Below, in pieces: positions 22,511-38,083 of a DNA stretch of 64,000 nt (position 1 is the stretch's first letter; each line of letters starts with the position of its first letter). The notes under the pieces are model-generated. The model was not told where the DNA came from. It did not search any database and saw only the letters and a list, made by a program, of their open reading frames with translations. Position numbers and translations under genes: made by a program. The DNA is from Chaunax sp. Z400 (lineage: Eukaryota > Chordata > Actinopteri > Lophiiformes > Chaunacidae), in the NCBI GenBank assembly GCA_037577475.1, contig CM075186.1:1497501-1561500 (forward strand). The letters are read 5' to 3'.

Positions 22511-23359
22511 CCGTCAGGCGAAGCCCTCCATGGATCAGAAAGCGTTCAAGAGGAAGTGATGAGATTCTTTAACTGGTTTTAAGAAGCCTCCTTTCTAAAA
22601 GCTGTTACAGCAGCAGTTAACTGTTGGGGATTAATGAGCATGAGAGCAAATTTAATTAGGCCTTAATAAGCAAGAATAAAGTTCTGGCTGAACTTCTCCT
22701 AACTTAGAGACCAAGTCCTGACTTATAATTAGACCATTGTTTGCTGACACACACAGTGTTGACCATTTACCAGGCAGTTCCACCTCTATGAGCAACAACA
22801 ACAAAAAGTGTTTCCATTGGTGAGCTGAGACACTGGGGGGCTGACCCTCGTCTCTGAAACTCCCAGGTGAGACGGCCAACTATCTGCTGCCTCCATCCCT
22901 TCCCTCCGCTCAGTCCTCTATCTGCTCATTCCTCTCCCCAGAGCTCACCATCACTCCGACTCCTCCACTATTGTCCTGACAGCCAAACAATGGGAGCCAG
23001 GACTGCCTTAACGAGCAGAAAGTGGAGGATAATAATAATTAGAGGCACCCCCCCCCCAACGACATCGCCTCCCCACCCCTCCCGTTAAGTCCGAACAGTG
23101 TGATGCAGCTCGGCCGAGGCTGGGACTGTTGGGCCCACTGTGAGAGAAATCTTGCCTGGAAGATATTTTTTGATGGGGACTGTAGTAATTGCCTGAATCC
23201 AACTGTGGCAGGTGAGGAGAATGACTGCGAGGGTGGCACAAGCCAAGGAAAGTGAGAAAATACCAGGAGCAAGTGTGCAAATAGAAGTCTAACAATAAAT
23301 AATAGAATGGTGCTCACTCTTACTTCAGTCAAGCCTTATCCAAAATAACTATAATATAC
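22511..23359. other. Unassigned noncoding DNA
   Basis: No gene was recognised. Short overlapping frames at 22867-23332 occur on both strands without motif support. A C run lies at 23049-23058. Confidence 0.3.
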
Positions 23360-23550
23360 AGGGCAGACATATATTTAAATCTGATTTTTATTTGGATCTG
23401 CATCAAATTACACAAACTCACAGATACCACAATATGTCTGATTATGTTCATCAAAATCCATCATTATTCCCTGAGAAATTTAAGAAAAGGTAGAAAACGC
23501 CCTCCTACATCCTGGAGCCGCCCCTTTATCCAGATGACCACCAACATTTA
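23360..23550 (-). repeat. Dispersed repeat family 2, interrupted copy (left part)
   Basis: Read on the minus strand it matches 48310-48480: GGATAAAGGGGC, AATTTCTCAGGGAATAATGA, TGGATTTTGATGAACATAAT, then GGATCCAAATAAAAATC. The copy continues on the other side of the inserted element at 23551-24020. Confidence 0.65.
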
Positions 23551-24020
23551 GCCTTTCCACTGCATAGTATCAGCTCGACTCGCTTTTTTGTGTTTCCACT
23601 AGGTAAAAAGTACCTGGTACTACTTTTTTTAGTACCTGCTCTGCTGTGGTTCCAAGCGAGCCGAGCAGGTACTCAAAGGTCACGTGAAACGTTACAGACC
23701 ACTGACTGGTTAATGCCTGGCACACACAGAGTATCCTGCACAGCACAAATCAATGGCTGCCACACTCAAACAGTAAAGCTACTTTAGCGACTGTAACTTT
23801 TATTTATTGCAGCCGCTTTATTGAGGAGGTGCAGACGTTCCTGTCTTAAACAGCTGATGAGAGGATCACCAGAGGTGTGTGTCACGTTAAAGACTACACC
23901 ACGGCAGTTTTGCGCGACCTCAATCGACCCCGAGGAGGAACCATCGGCAATGGAGAACGACCAGTAGAAAACCAAGCTGTCGAGTTGAGCAGAGCTGGTA
24001 CTACGCAGTGGAAAAGGGGC
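23551..24020. mobile_element. Harbinger-like MITE, 470 bp, nested in family 2
   Basis: Terminal inverted repeats of about 40 bp are clear: GCCTTTCCACTGCATAGTAT with CAGCTCGACTCG at the left, and the reverse complement of GCAGAGCTGGTACTACGCAG with TGGAAAAGGGGC at the right. The interior has the AAAAAGTACCTGGTACTAC and AAGCGAGCCGAGCAGGTACT blocks common in fish Harbinger-type MITEs. It encodes no protein. An exact TTA/TAA target duplication could not be fixed: the left flank is TTTA and the right flank TTTTA. It lies inside a family 2 copy and is therefore younger than it. Confidence 0.75.
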
Positions 24021-24150
24021 TTTTAAAGGTGTCTATTCTGGCCCAATACCAATCATCCCACCGAGTTCACTGGAAATCCACTCAGTAGTTTGTGCATAAA
24101 CCAACAAACCAACGGACAAACATAACCTCCTTGGTGGAGTAAGAACTACA
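24021..24150 (-). repeat. Dispersed repeat family 2, interrupted copy (right part)
   Basis: GTGTCTATTCTGGCCCAATA, CCGAGTTCACTGGAAATCCA, CAGTAGTTTGTGCATAAACC and ATAACCTCCTTGGTGGAGTA match 57970-58110 and complete the copy begun at 23360. Confidence 0.7.
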
Positions 24151-24549
24151 GAGAGGAAGAGGAGACACATAGATGCTAGAAAAAAGATGAGGTGTTAGGT
24201 GGGTTTCTCCGGTCTGGTGCAGGAGCTTAAACCAGTTCAATTACATGCAACCAACTCAACCAGCATTTGTCATGTGAAGGACAAAAGACCTAGCGGCTAG
24301 CTAACAGCTGATTGGTTCATGCTTCCCTTTTTGTTTTGTTGTGAGTAGACAGAAATGTCATCAGTAATGATTTGGTGCAGGTTATGCTATCCAACGTTAT
24401 ACAAACTCAACACTTCCTGTACACATTTCAAATTAAAATCCCTTTCAGTGCACAGAAACCCTCCATTTCTTAACAAGGCTTTTATTGTGAAACAGTCGCG
24501 GGGACATCCTGTAGAAAAGTCATGACTTGCAAGGGTCCCATATTATCTG
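24151..24549. other. Unassigned noncoding DNA
   Basis: Nothing was recognised. Confidence 0.25.
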
Positions 24550-25117
24550 CTCACCCCCCATGCAGATGCAAAGTTTAATAGCTCACAAAACATTTCTGGA
24601 GCTTCACAGTAAAACAGCGCTGCAGCATTCTACTGAACAACTGAAGAAGATAAAGAAATAAACCTAAAATTATTACATATAGCTCAAACAGCATGATCCC
24701 AGTCTCCAGAATATTATTTACACCATATGTCTGAGCTGAGTCAAGCAGAGCAACATCTGGGCAGCAGGTAAACACTAGTAGGTGTGCAGAGATCACGAGA
24801 AATCCATCTACTGCATGCTAACACTTTTAGCTTAGAAGCTACAATGAAGATTTCAGCATAAAAGCTGGTGTAAATAACATCTTTCTGACTCAGTTTGGGA
24901 TCTCTGGTCCTCTGGAGACTTGGATTACGCCGTACAAGCTGTTTGGTTTGTTGTTTGCTTACATTTGTTCATTTACAACTAGTCTCCATCTTCTTCAGGT
25001 GTTAGGAGAACGCTGCAACAGTTTTCCTGTGAAGCTGCAGAAATGTTTGGTGAACTTCACCTGACATATCAGCATGATGGGAAGGAAATGACATTTTTCG
25101 GGTGAACTGTTCCTTTA
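24550..25117. mobile_element. Foldback MITE (Angel-like), copy 1
   Basis: The left arm (CACAAAACATTTCTGGAGCT, GCGCTGCAGCATTCTACTGA, AACTGAAGAAGATA) is mirrored by the right arm (CTCCATCTTCTTCAGGTG, AGGAGAACGCTGCAAC, CTGCAGAAATGTTTGGTG). It ends GGGTGAACTGTTCCTTTA. The centre holds GCATGCTAACACTTTTAGCT and GATTTCAGC. The left terminus has lost the AAGGAACAG end. From memory the ends resemble the Angel foldback elements of zebrafish. There is no coding sequence. Confidence 0.8.
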
Positions 25118-27222
25118 GTGGTTGTTATGAGAAAGAAAAATAAGATGCGTCACAGCTGTCCTGATGGAATGTTGTTGTGCCGCCACACACCCATTTATGG
25201 GCTCAATGGGAGCCAATGAACAGTGCCACACTGTTGTAAAATTTGAAAAAAGCGATGCGGTTCGGTGTTTGACTTCATTTTAAACTGGTTCATAAAATTT
25301 TACACCAATTCAACCCTAATGTTTATATGAAGAATAATGGAATGACATAAACAACAAGAGATTCACTGCTTTTGGAATGAAAAGTGGACAAAGTTATGGG
25401 AGCAAAAACAACACAACCTCCGCTGAGGTGCTACTCACTAGGGAGAGGCAGACCGGGCTGCAGCGAGCCTCCTGGTTGTTGGAGTGGAACAGAGCGGGGT
25501 GCAGCGGCTGCACAGTGGGCCCTCACTGGACTCTTCAATCAGCCGGAGCACTGGGAAAACTTGGCCAATTAGCCGCACGCTGCCGCTGACCCCCAGCTTC
25601 ATTAAGAGCCGGGGCTCTATAAAGGAGAAGAAAGGGAGGGAGGAACCATCAGCAGGAGTCAGGTTTAAGAAGACACACACGTTAGAGGTGAAGCTCAAGG
25701 TTGACAACGCAGCCAAATTACACTCCCACCTCCCCCGAGGGTCTGCACCCCCAGCAAAGGTGGTGTTGAGGCGCTTCAGAGCCGTAGAGGCCAGAGGGCA
25801 TCGCTCCCTTCTTTCCCACACCGCTGCACTGACAGCAACAGGTGTGCTGGCCGGTAGACATGCAATTACCAGGCTGAGAATCTGCTCTTTGTGGCAGAGC
25901 AGAGAAAAATCTGAGCGGGGAGGGAGTCGAGTCGAGGTGAGAGACGAGGAGGAGGAGGAGAGGAAGATACAGAGAGCCCCTAGATGGGAGAAAGAGAGAA
26001 GGAGGGAGAGAAATTTCAATCCCGTCTTTTCATTGCAAATCCCTCAAAACCCACAGATCAAAAACCAACAGCAGTGATGACAGACCTGCTGTTCTGCAGC
26101 ACAAACACACATTTACATAGTTTGGTCTGGAGGAACCTCACTGTTTCTGTCAGGATGGGGGCGGGGCCTGTTTGAGGTGCTTTGGGACAGGCTGTGCTCA
26201 ATGAGCCCCAGCAGCCTTACTGTTGCTGTATGTGTTTGTCTGCAGCAGGAGTGTGTCTGCTACACACTTGGGACCTCTGCTTGCATCAGCCTCGTGATTG
26301 GAAGCCTCAGAGGAGCTGGTGGGGGAGCAGCTTCATACTCCTCCATCTCCCAGCTCTCCGTCTCCGATTACTGGACGTTCGATCAGGCTAAAGTAATGTT
26401 TGCGTGCTCTGCTGCCTGCGTAGCAATAACTGCTGTCAGAAAGCATGCATGCTCAGGTGGAGAGGAGACACAGGCCCTTTATTTAAAACAAGCCAAGGAT
26501 AAAAGATCAATGGCCCAATTCAGGCCACGAATTGGAGGGAAAAGTTCGCAAACATAGCGGGAGATTATGAGCGGGAGATATATGTGAGGATCGGGGGGGA
26601 GAGGAGAGCGAGGGGCGTCCAGCTCATCTGGGTGCTAGTGGCTTATTGATCGGTGGAGACACTCACAGCTCCAAGTCATTCATCACAGGCCACTCAGGCC
26701 TTTAGATAACTCTGATGATAGCGGCCTGCTGCTCGGCAGCTGCAACCGGCCACATCCATTACCCTCCCAAGTATAAGGCCCCTACACTGGGAGAGGCATG
26801 GGGGGGCTGCTGGGTGACAGGCTGGAGGGAGGGGGGGATAACCAAGCCCATGTTTGACATCACACACTAACATACTGAGTCCTACAGAATGTGCTGCAAA
26901 CCACCTATTAAACAAACAATTAAATATGCCATTAGCAGGAGACTGTTGTTCTCCAGCATTACGCCTTCTCTGCATCACAACATCACCGATCCTTCATACA
27001 ACCACATCCACTGAATGGAAACAACAAATGTAAATCAACATTAGCTCCTCTACTCATCTTTATCTGTTATTCTAAGATGGATTAAAGAATTAAAGGCTAC
27101 AGTTTGTGGTTGATTTTAAGAATAAAAAATTAAAGAATTTCCAGTCTGGTCCCAGTTGTTATCTTTTCTTTGTGGACCGTATTTATGACGGTCCCTGAAG
27201 ACTTTAATACAATGTTTTGGTC
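25118..27222. other. Unassigned DNA with unsupported overlapping frames
   Basis: No gene was confirmed. At 25438-26077 both strands are open over about 580 bp (197 codons plus, 193 codons minus). The plus frame product is Arg/Glu/Ser-rich and neither shows a domain. No repeat was recognised at that spot, so it is noted in case of an unknown exon. The part at 26370-26460 has GCATGCATGC and other CNE-like motifs. Confidence 0.3.
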
Positions 27223-27277
27223 GTATTTTGTCTAAATCGTTTTTTTAAAGCCTTAAAAAATGATTTAGACAAAATAC
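27223..27277. repeat. Perfect-type hairpin, 23-bp arms
   Basis: GTATTTTGTCTAAATCGTTT with TTT (27223-27245) pairs with AAAAAATGATTTAGACAAAA with TAC (27255-27277), 22 of 23 matching, around a loop of about 9 bases. It may be the centre of a foldback element, but outer arms were not seen. Confidence 0.8.
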
Positions 27278-27789
27278 AATTGTGATTTCTTCTTAACGGT
27301 TATTATTTGTTTTTATGCCGTAACTGTTTTTCACTTGTTTAAATTTGTTTGATTTGTTTTCCTGGTTTAAAGTTTTTTTTAATATATATTTTTTAATTAA
27401 CTTGATCAAATTAACTATTAGGATGAAGGATGGACGGGTCATTGTTAGCAGCGACTGTGGGGAAACAGAAGAGGAGGAGCCTGTAAGTGCGAAAAGCCTG
27501 GAGGAGGAGGAGGAGGAGGAGGATTTGTCTGGTTGTGTATGTTTGCTTCTGAAGTTTACTTAAAGGAGCTCTTCTTTAAATAAGAATAGAGAATGAACAG
27601 AATAAAGACACAGGAGAGAGAAATGCTGCTGAAGTCTTTTCCTAGACTGAGCATCTGAACGTTGGCAAGCTAGCTAGCCAGTTAGCCTATTGGTTAGCTA
27701 GCTGGAGCAAATTTTCAAATTACCATACATTTTTGTAAAATTGTCAATATTTGAAATGAACACCGTTCTTTTTCACCTAAAAAAATGCC
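27278..27789. other. Unassigned DNA with GAG run
   Basis: A GGA run lies at 27501-27524 inside a short Glu-rich frame (27424-27563) that is probably not a gene. GCTAGCTAGC motifs cluster at 27667-27710. Confidence 0.3.
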
Positions 27790-27965
27790 ACTGACTTTGT
27801 TACATTCCTTAGCAACATGCTATTTAGTAGCTAAAACAATCTGAGATTTCTAGTATGTCTGAAACCCGAGGATGAAACCAGTAGTACATGAATTATGTGC
27901 TATTCACAGGAAATATTACAGTATTTAATCACTGTGGTAGTGACAACAATATAACAGACTGGTAA
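27790..27965 (-). mobile_element. Minisatellite-bearing dispersed element, fragment B
   Basis: Read on the minus strand it matches 19985-20130 of copy A: TTGTTGTCACTACCACAGTG, ATACTGTAATATTTCCTGTG, GGTTTCATCCTCGGGTTTCA and TTTTAGCTACTAAATAGCAT with GTTGC. The minisatellite end is absent. Confidence 0.75.
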
Positions 27966-29073
27966 TGGAGCCAAAAGAATGATTTGTTGTACTGTTGTCG
28001 TCTGCTGTTTCCTTGCTGGGAGTGTGTCTCTGCTGGAGTTTCAGAGAGAAGGGAGCTTTAAAAACTACAGAATGGAGCTTAAACTGTATGCAAAGGCAGT
28101 CTTTACAGATGCAATGCATTCTGGGGCGCTTGAGCATGTGCAGGAAAGCTCACGCTGCACGCTCAGAAATTCTTGCTAATCTTGTATACATCAGGGTATT
28201 TGTCGTCCACAGAAACCCTAAAAAGCATGCAGCTGAAACACTCCAGTCTGATGTCATGCAGAGTCCAAGCCTGTGGTTAGTAGACTGTGTCTGAGGCTCG
28301 TCTACACAAAGGCAGGAGCTGTGGGTTGAAGGGCTTTATGAAAAAGTGTGCTCTGACAGCCGGAGCAGAGATGAGAACTAGCTGGAGGAAAAAAATGTGA
28401 CAGAACTATTGTTTCCATTTCTTGGCCAAACAGTATTAGCAAAGCTGTTTTAGAGCAGATAGTACACAAACCAGCCGAGCGACAGGCTGCTCGGAAAACT
28501 GCTGAGTGACTGTGTATGGAATTCCCAGATTGGGCAGGTGAGGATCGGCAATAATGAGCCATACAGGGAGAGAAGAAAAGGAAGAGGGGGAGTCAGAGAG
28601 AGGGCAAAAAAAGAAGAAGAAGGGAGTAGGAGGCCGAGGAGAAAGTGATGGAGACAGGCTGAGAGCCAAAGACAAGGCCCCAAAAGAGCAATTACAGGAG
28701 CTCCAGAGAAGGTGTGAGCCCAGGCCCCCGGGCAGAGCTTCACCAGCACAAAGCACTGCCTGACATGTACGCACAAGCACAGACCAACAAAAACTTCAAC
28801 AGATAGAGGACAAAATCAGAGAAGGAGAGGAACAAGCAGGAGGTAGGATTGTTTTCAAACTGCTGCTTTAACTCTCTGTTCTTAGAACCGTCCTAAACAG
28901 AAGCTCCAGGTCAGCAGGAGCACAGGAGTCCTCCGTCTGCTGAGGGCTGAACACCCCTGAAAGGTTGGACAGCCCCTGCAACATGGTGCCTGTCACTAAT
29001 ACGAGTCCAAAATGGACTCTGAAGGCAACACCACCACCACTTAAAGGAGGACGACAGGCAGGAAGAGTGATGG

Positions 29074-29077
<4 letters not shown>
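27966..29077. other. Unassigned noncoding DNA
   Basis: No gene was recognised. Overlapping minus-strand frames at 28302-28780 are Leu/Ser/Pro-rich from a polypurine plus strand (28560-28640). Confidence 0.3.

Positions 29078-29107
<30 letters not shown>
29078..29107 (+). repeat. GA microsatellite
   Basis: An uninterrupted GA run of about 15 units. Confidence 0.95.
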
Positions 29108-29109
<2 letters not shown>

Positions 29110-30238
29110 TGCAAATGGATAAGAGGCAGAGGAAATTAAATTAAGAGAAAAGTTCTGGTGCACTGGTATGCACCATTGATTTCCTGCTCTCTTGGAAACA
29201 TTTAATGAGCTTAAATAGGAGCCTGGTTTGACGCTGCCACAGCGACTCGGAGGAGCCTCCCAGGGAGGAGAAACCGGCGACGGTTCTAATGCCAAAAGCA
29301 GGAGATGTGTGCAAGACAGATGTTGGATTACGCTCTGGAAATGGTCCATGGGTAGCATTACTCGCTAGCTCTCAGTGAGGAAGACTGAGGGATGAAGGAG
29401 ATTACTGGAGGAGAGGCAGACGGTGGAGGAGGTGAAAGGTGGTGCACATTCAACAAAGCTGCCTAGTTATGTAGGTGCTTACAGTCTCAACAGGCGCTCG
29501 TTATAACCCAACAATGTCCAAACTGACTGACAGCCACTGCTCTGCTGCAGAGTTTCACCTCATTACTTCCTGGATGACCTCCCTATGAGCCATCCAACAA
29601 GATGCCTACTGCTCAGCGGCCATCTTGTTTTTCCTTTTCTCTCCCTATCGGCTGGGGGAACTATTGTCACGTCAGACAGCAGAGTCCAGGGGTGCTTCTC
29701 TGCCCTCTGCCACTGATGAGGGCCCCACTGGGAACCATCGGCGGCGCCTTTATGAAGCCGTCTGACAGGCTGAATGGACCCGCGGCCCGCCACCTTTTGC
29801 AGGCAATCATTATAATAGGAGTGTGGAGTCGGGCATGGAGATACACTCGCACCACAGGGGGAGGGGGGGGCCCTACCTCTCACAGGCTGCTGGGTGAGGT
29901 AGTCTGTTAGGGCTGGAAAATAGACTGGATTTACTCATACTGTGATTTTTAACAACAGCAAAAACCTAAATTATTTTCTTTCTTGGTGTGCTGCTGCTTT
30001 AATTGACAACAGTTCCGTTATGATTTTCCATCATTTTTGGGATTTTTAACTGCTCAGACAAAGACAAGTATAAAGATACAAGATAGATATGAATGTAAGA
30101 GGTGACACAGAAATGTTCCAGATCTCTGTGTAAACACGATTTCTGCTTCTGAGCTGCTTCAACATTCCATCAGTGTCTGTTTTGGATATCATCAGGTCAG
30201 AAGGTTCTTCAGCTGCTGACCCTGGTCTGTACCCGCCT
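29108..30238. other. Unassigned noncoding DNA
   Basis: No gene was recognised. The part at 29590-29840 is unusually rich in compact, repeat-free sequence (ATGAAGCCGTCTGACAGGCT, GCAATCATTATAATAGG) and could be a conserved noncoding element or exon remnant. No frame was recognised. Confidence 0.3.

Positions 30239-30327
<89 letters not shown>
30239..30327 (+). repeat. CA microsatellite, about 44 units, uninterrupted
   Basis: Pure CA. It lies 167 bp from a second CA array of the same orientation. Confidence 0.98.
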
Positions 30328-32724
<2,397 letters not shown>

Positions 32725-32787
<63 letters not shown>

Positions 32788-32798
32788 AGAGAGGGGGG

Positions 32799-32841
<43 letters not shown>
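32725..32841 (+). repeat. GA microsatellite with G-run interruptions
   Basis: GA units are broken by G runs near 32777-32787 and 32794-32801. It is a pure polypurine plus strand of 117 bp, able in principle to form triplex (H-DNA) structures. Confidence 0.97.
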
Positions 32842-32843
<2 letters not shown>

Positions 32844-33401
32844 TGTCAAGAAGCACATTCTCTCTGCTGAGCGCCATCTGGAAGTTGAGGTAGATAAACA
32901 ATGACGTGAGCCGCATCCCGTCTCCTTTTCCCAAAGCCTGAACAGACACTCGCTCGTCACAATGCACACGGCGTCGCCACCAACCCGGCGCTGCGCGCCA
33001 AGCATTGTCAGGGATTGGGTCTTATCAATGGTTGGCCAGATACTGAGCAGAAGCGTGAGGCAAACAAAGAGAAGGGGAGAGAACAAAAATGGATGCCGAC
33101 AATGAGGAACACAAATGAGGCGATGGCTGGGAGCCACCCATCCTCACGGCCCGGACCGAAGCTGGTCAAGTCTGCCCCTGAAATCAGAAGTCATCTCAGC
33201 TGACTGAGGCAGGAAGTAGTTCACATCGACAGGGGCAGCGTTGTGCTCGCTATGCTGACTATTATGGCTGCTTTATTTAAAAAATAGTCCATTTGCATTC
33301 AGCTTGTAAGAGGAGCTCGGGGGCAACGTTAGCTCCTGATGCTGCTTTTAAATTCCTCACCATCTTCTGTTTTTAGGCCCTTCTGGCATGCAATAAATCA
33401 C
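32842..33401. other. Unassigned noncoding DNA
   Basis: Nothing was recognised. Confidence 0.25.
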
Positions 33402-33450
33402 AGCAGTAGTAGAAATCTTTATTATCCCTTATGGGGAAATTGCCCTTGTA
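33402..33450 (+). repeat. Possible LINE 3'-tail fragment
   Basis: AATCTTTATTATCCCTTATG followed by GGGAAATTGCCCTTGTAG resembles the TTTATT...GGGGAAATT motif found at the 3' ends of common fish non-LTR elements. It is short, and the assignment is from memory. Confidence 0.3.
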
Positions 33451-33780
33451 GTGAGTCAGAGATAATAACAAAAACAATATCCATACAATGCAAAAAGCAG
33501 AGAAGTTTAAGACATGAAGATCAACAGCTGGAGGGATGATCCCTGAGGATTTATGGCACCTCGTAGGGCCACCCCGTCCTGAAACAGAGACCGGAGTGAG
33601 ACGTGCAGAAAGGCCCCGGTGTGGGAAGACAACCAAAACCAAGAGACTTTGACAGGCGTCCCTCGGGCTGCACCTGCATGCTCCTCAGCTCTGCTCGTCC
33701 AAGTCTGTTTGGTCTCAGCAGACTCTGCTGGCAGAGGAGGAACAACAGGAGGGAAGGATCAGGTGGCTGAGGGCGAGCAG

Positions 33781-33783
<3 letters not shown>
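33451..33783. other. Unassigned noncoding DNA
   Basis: Nothing was recognised. Confidence 0.25.

Positions 33784-33830
<47 letters not shown>
33784..33830 (+). repeat. GA microsatellite
   Basis: An uninterrupted GA run of about 23 units. Again the purines are on the plus strand. Confidence 0.97.
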
Positions 33831-33832
<2 letters not shown>

Positions 33833-34624
33833 TGACAAATGAGTCTCGTCAGGTAAGATTCACAGATGTGAAAGGAAGAGGCTTAAGGGGGGGGGGGGGC
33901 TCTGTCAGCTCTCATTGGTTCATCAGTGGAAATCTCCTGCCCTGATTAGAAAGCACTGCCGTCAAGAGAGGGGAGGACAGAGACACTCTGAAGGAGGAGG
34001 CGTTTAGAATGTTTGGCTCTGGAGGAGCACAGACTGATTATGATTGAGGAGACAACGAAACATCGCCTCAATGTCTCTGCTTAGGAGCAGGAGGGAGAAA
34101 AGTCCTGTACAGATTCCAGGGCCTGGAGATCTGGGTCACAGGGAGGTCTGTAGAGGTCCCTACATTCAAATACTTTACTGTGTGTCTGACAGAACACAAC
34201 CAAGTAGAATTACCACATTAAACTCCTCCCTCCTCATTGAAAATTCAAGTTTCCTGTAACAAGTTTGCCTGGTCTCCTAATTCCGGTCAGCGTCAGACAC
34301 GTTTGATGAGCGTCCTTCAAAAGAAAATCATTATTATTCATTTCTGCTTCTGCTGAAGGTTTACAGATCATCTCATAGTCATAGACCCCTTATTTTGTTA
34401 TCCTCAGCGTATTTCTGTCGCCTTTAGTGAAGCACAATCTGCACAGACAGCTGTTACAAACCACAGACGTCCTGCTGTATTTATGTTTAACATATTAACC
34501 ATATGTACGGATTCATCAGCTCCCAGCCCGTCTCTGAGCAGCAGGTTCCGAAATAAAATGAAGAAACACAAACACTTGATTTCTGCCTGTGGAGCATGTC
34601 GGTCGGTTCGTTGGTTTGTGTGTT
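33831..34624. other. Unassigned noncoding DNA
   Basis: No gene was recognised. A G run of about 12 lies at 33888-33899. Confidence 0.25.
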
Positions 34625-34870
34625 TGTCAGCAGGATTACACAAAAACTATTGGACGGATTTGCACCAATCTAGGAGGAAGGATGGTCCAGGAACACGTGG
34701 AATGTTGGTGTTGTTCCCGATAAAAAAGGTGGATCCAGGAATGTTTTATCTTTCCATAACTTTTCGAGATCGGGAACTGATTTGAGCAGAACTTTGTGGA
34801 GGGGCGGGGCCACACAAGCTAACAGACGTGTAGGATTGTTTGGCCCCGGTGGAGGTTTAGTTTGGTCCAG
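34625..34870 (+). repeat. Dispersed repeat family 2
   Basis: GTCAGCAGGATTACACAAAA, CTATTGGACGGATTTGCACC, GGTGGATCCAGGAATG, ACTTTGTGGAGGGGCGGGGC, GACGTGTAGGATTGTTTGGC and CCCGGTGGAGGT are all in family order. An inverted scrap follows at about 34935-35003 (ATCCTGCTGACAAACAAACA). Confidence 0.75.
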
Positions 34871-35003
34871 TATGTTGTGTATGTGTCATACTGATTGCAT
34901 ACTGTGTATTTAAGGACAGAAACATTTAGCGGGTTTGATCCTGGCCAAAGTCCCGTCTCCTACAAAGGTTCATGGAATCATCCTGCTGACAAACAAACAC
35001 TTT

Positions 35004-36169
35004 GAGGATGTGTTTTGTTCAGTAGCTTTGGTACTTCAGCCAGATATGGCTCTAAACCCGTGGCTGTGATCACGACATCTCTTCTCTGACGACAGAAAAA
35101 TATTGTTCCATTTTACACTCCATGGTTTATTTTGTAGTCCTTAAAATCTCACTCTTTACAGCCATAATGAGAGACGGGAATCAGCCCTGAGCGCCGTCGA
35201 CCCTTTAATGATGTGGGCTGAATATGATGAACTGACATGTGTTCTCACACAGAGGTCATGTTATCAGAATCAATGAATAACTGATAGGCCCAGAACAATG
35301 ATCATTATGTAGCTGATACTGATTCTGAGTGGTTCAAACTGATAGAAGCATAAAGTATCTTCAGATCCAGAAGAAAAACAGATATTTATTTATCGAACAG
35401 TAATATATCAGTTATAATTAATTCAATAATTAATTCACCTCGTACTGAACCATCAGCTCCGTCTGGATCCAGGATGCAGATCACATGTTCAACATATCTT
35501 CATCTTCTGTTTGATTTTATTTCCATGCAAAGCAAAGAGCAGATTCTTTTCTTCACTGCACAGAAATGAAACATTTCCTCCTATAAATGGTCAGAAGCTT
35601 TGTTTATTGTTATTTATTTGTTGTTGTTTGGCTCTCAGGCAGTGACTACAGACGGTTGAGCTGCAGCTCTAAGAGCCCCTTTTAATTCAAACATAGTAAG
35701 AAACGAGCTTTTCTACTCAGACATTCATTAACTGTGCAGAAACTGTGCGGCATGACAACAGGTTATCGTTATCTGGATATGAAGTGACCTTTACAGGATG
35801 TGAGATTTTACTCATGTCACACAGTCTTACTATAAAATGCAGCTTTAATCATGTGGTACAGAGTAAGTATTGATACTTTGGCCAACCTTAGACACATTAA
35901 TGACAGAGAGGAGGGAATGGAAGGAGGCCAAACTAAGCCCAGCAGAGAGGATTAGTGTTCCTACAGGCCGCAGCCTGCAGGGCGGCTTCTTCTTCAGCAG
36001 CTTCACTAAATAAAAAGAGATTTTGGGCCAAATGAACTCCGGATCCTTCAGCTGTTTTCAGACCCTGATGAATGTCTGAGCTGCTATTAAACAGCAGAGA
36101 CTGCTGGGTCCCTGTGCCAGCAAGACGAATTAAAGCCAAACAGATGTGTCTGGACAGAGGTGTACCTCT
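35004..36169. other. Unassigned noncoding DNA
   Basis: No gene or repeat was recognised. Confidence 0.25.
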
Positions 36170-38065
<1,896 letters not shown>

Positions 38066-38083
38066 CAGCAGCAGCAGCAGCAG
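38066..38083 (+). repeat. CAG microsatellite, six units
   Basis: A short CAG run ending CAGGAGG. Confidence 0.85.
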
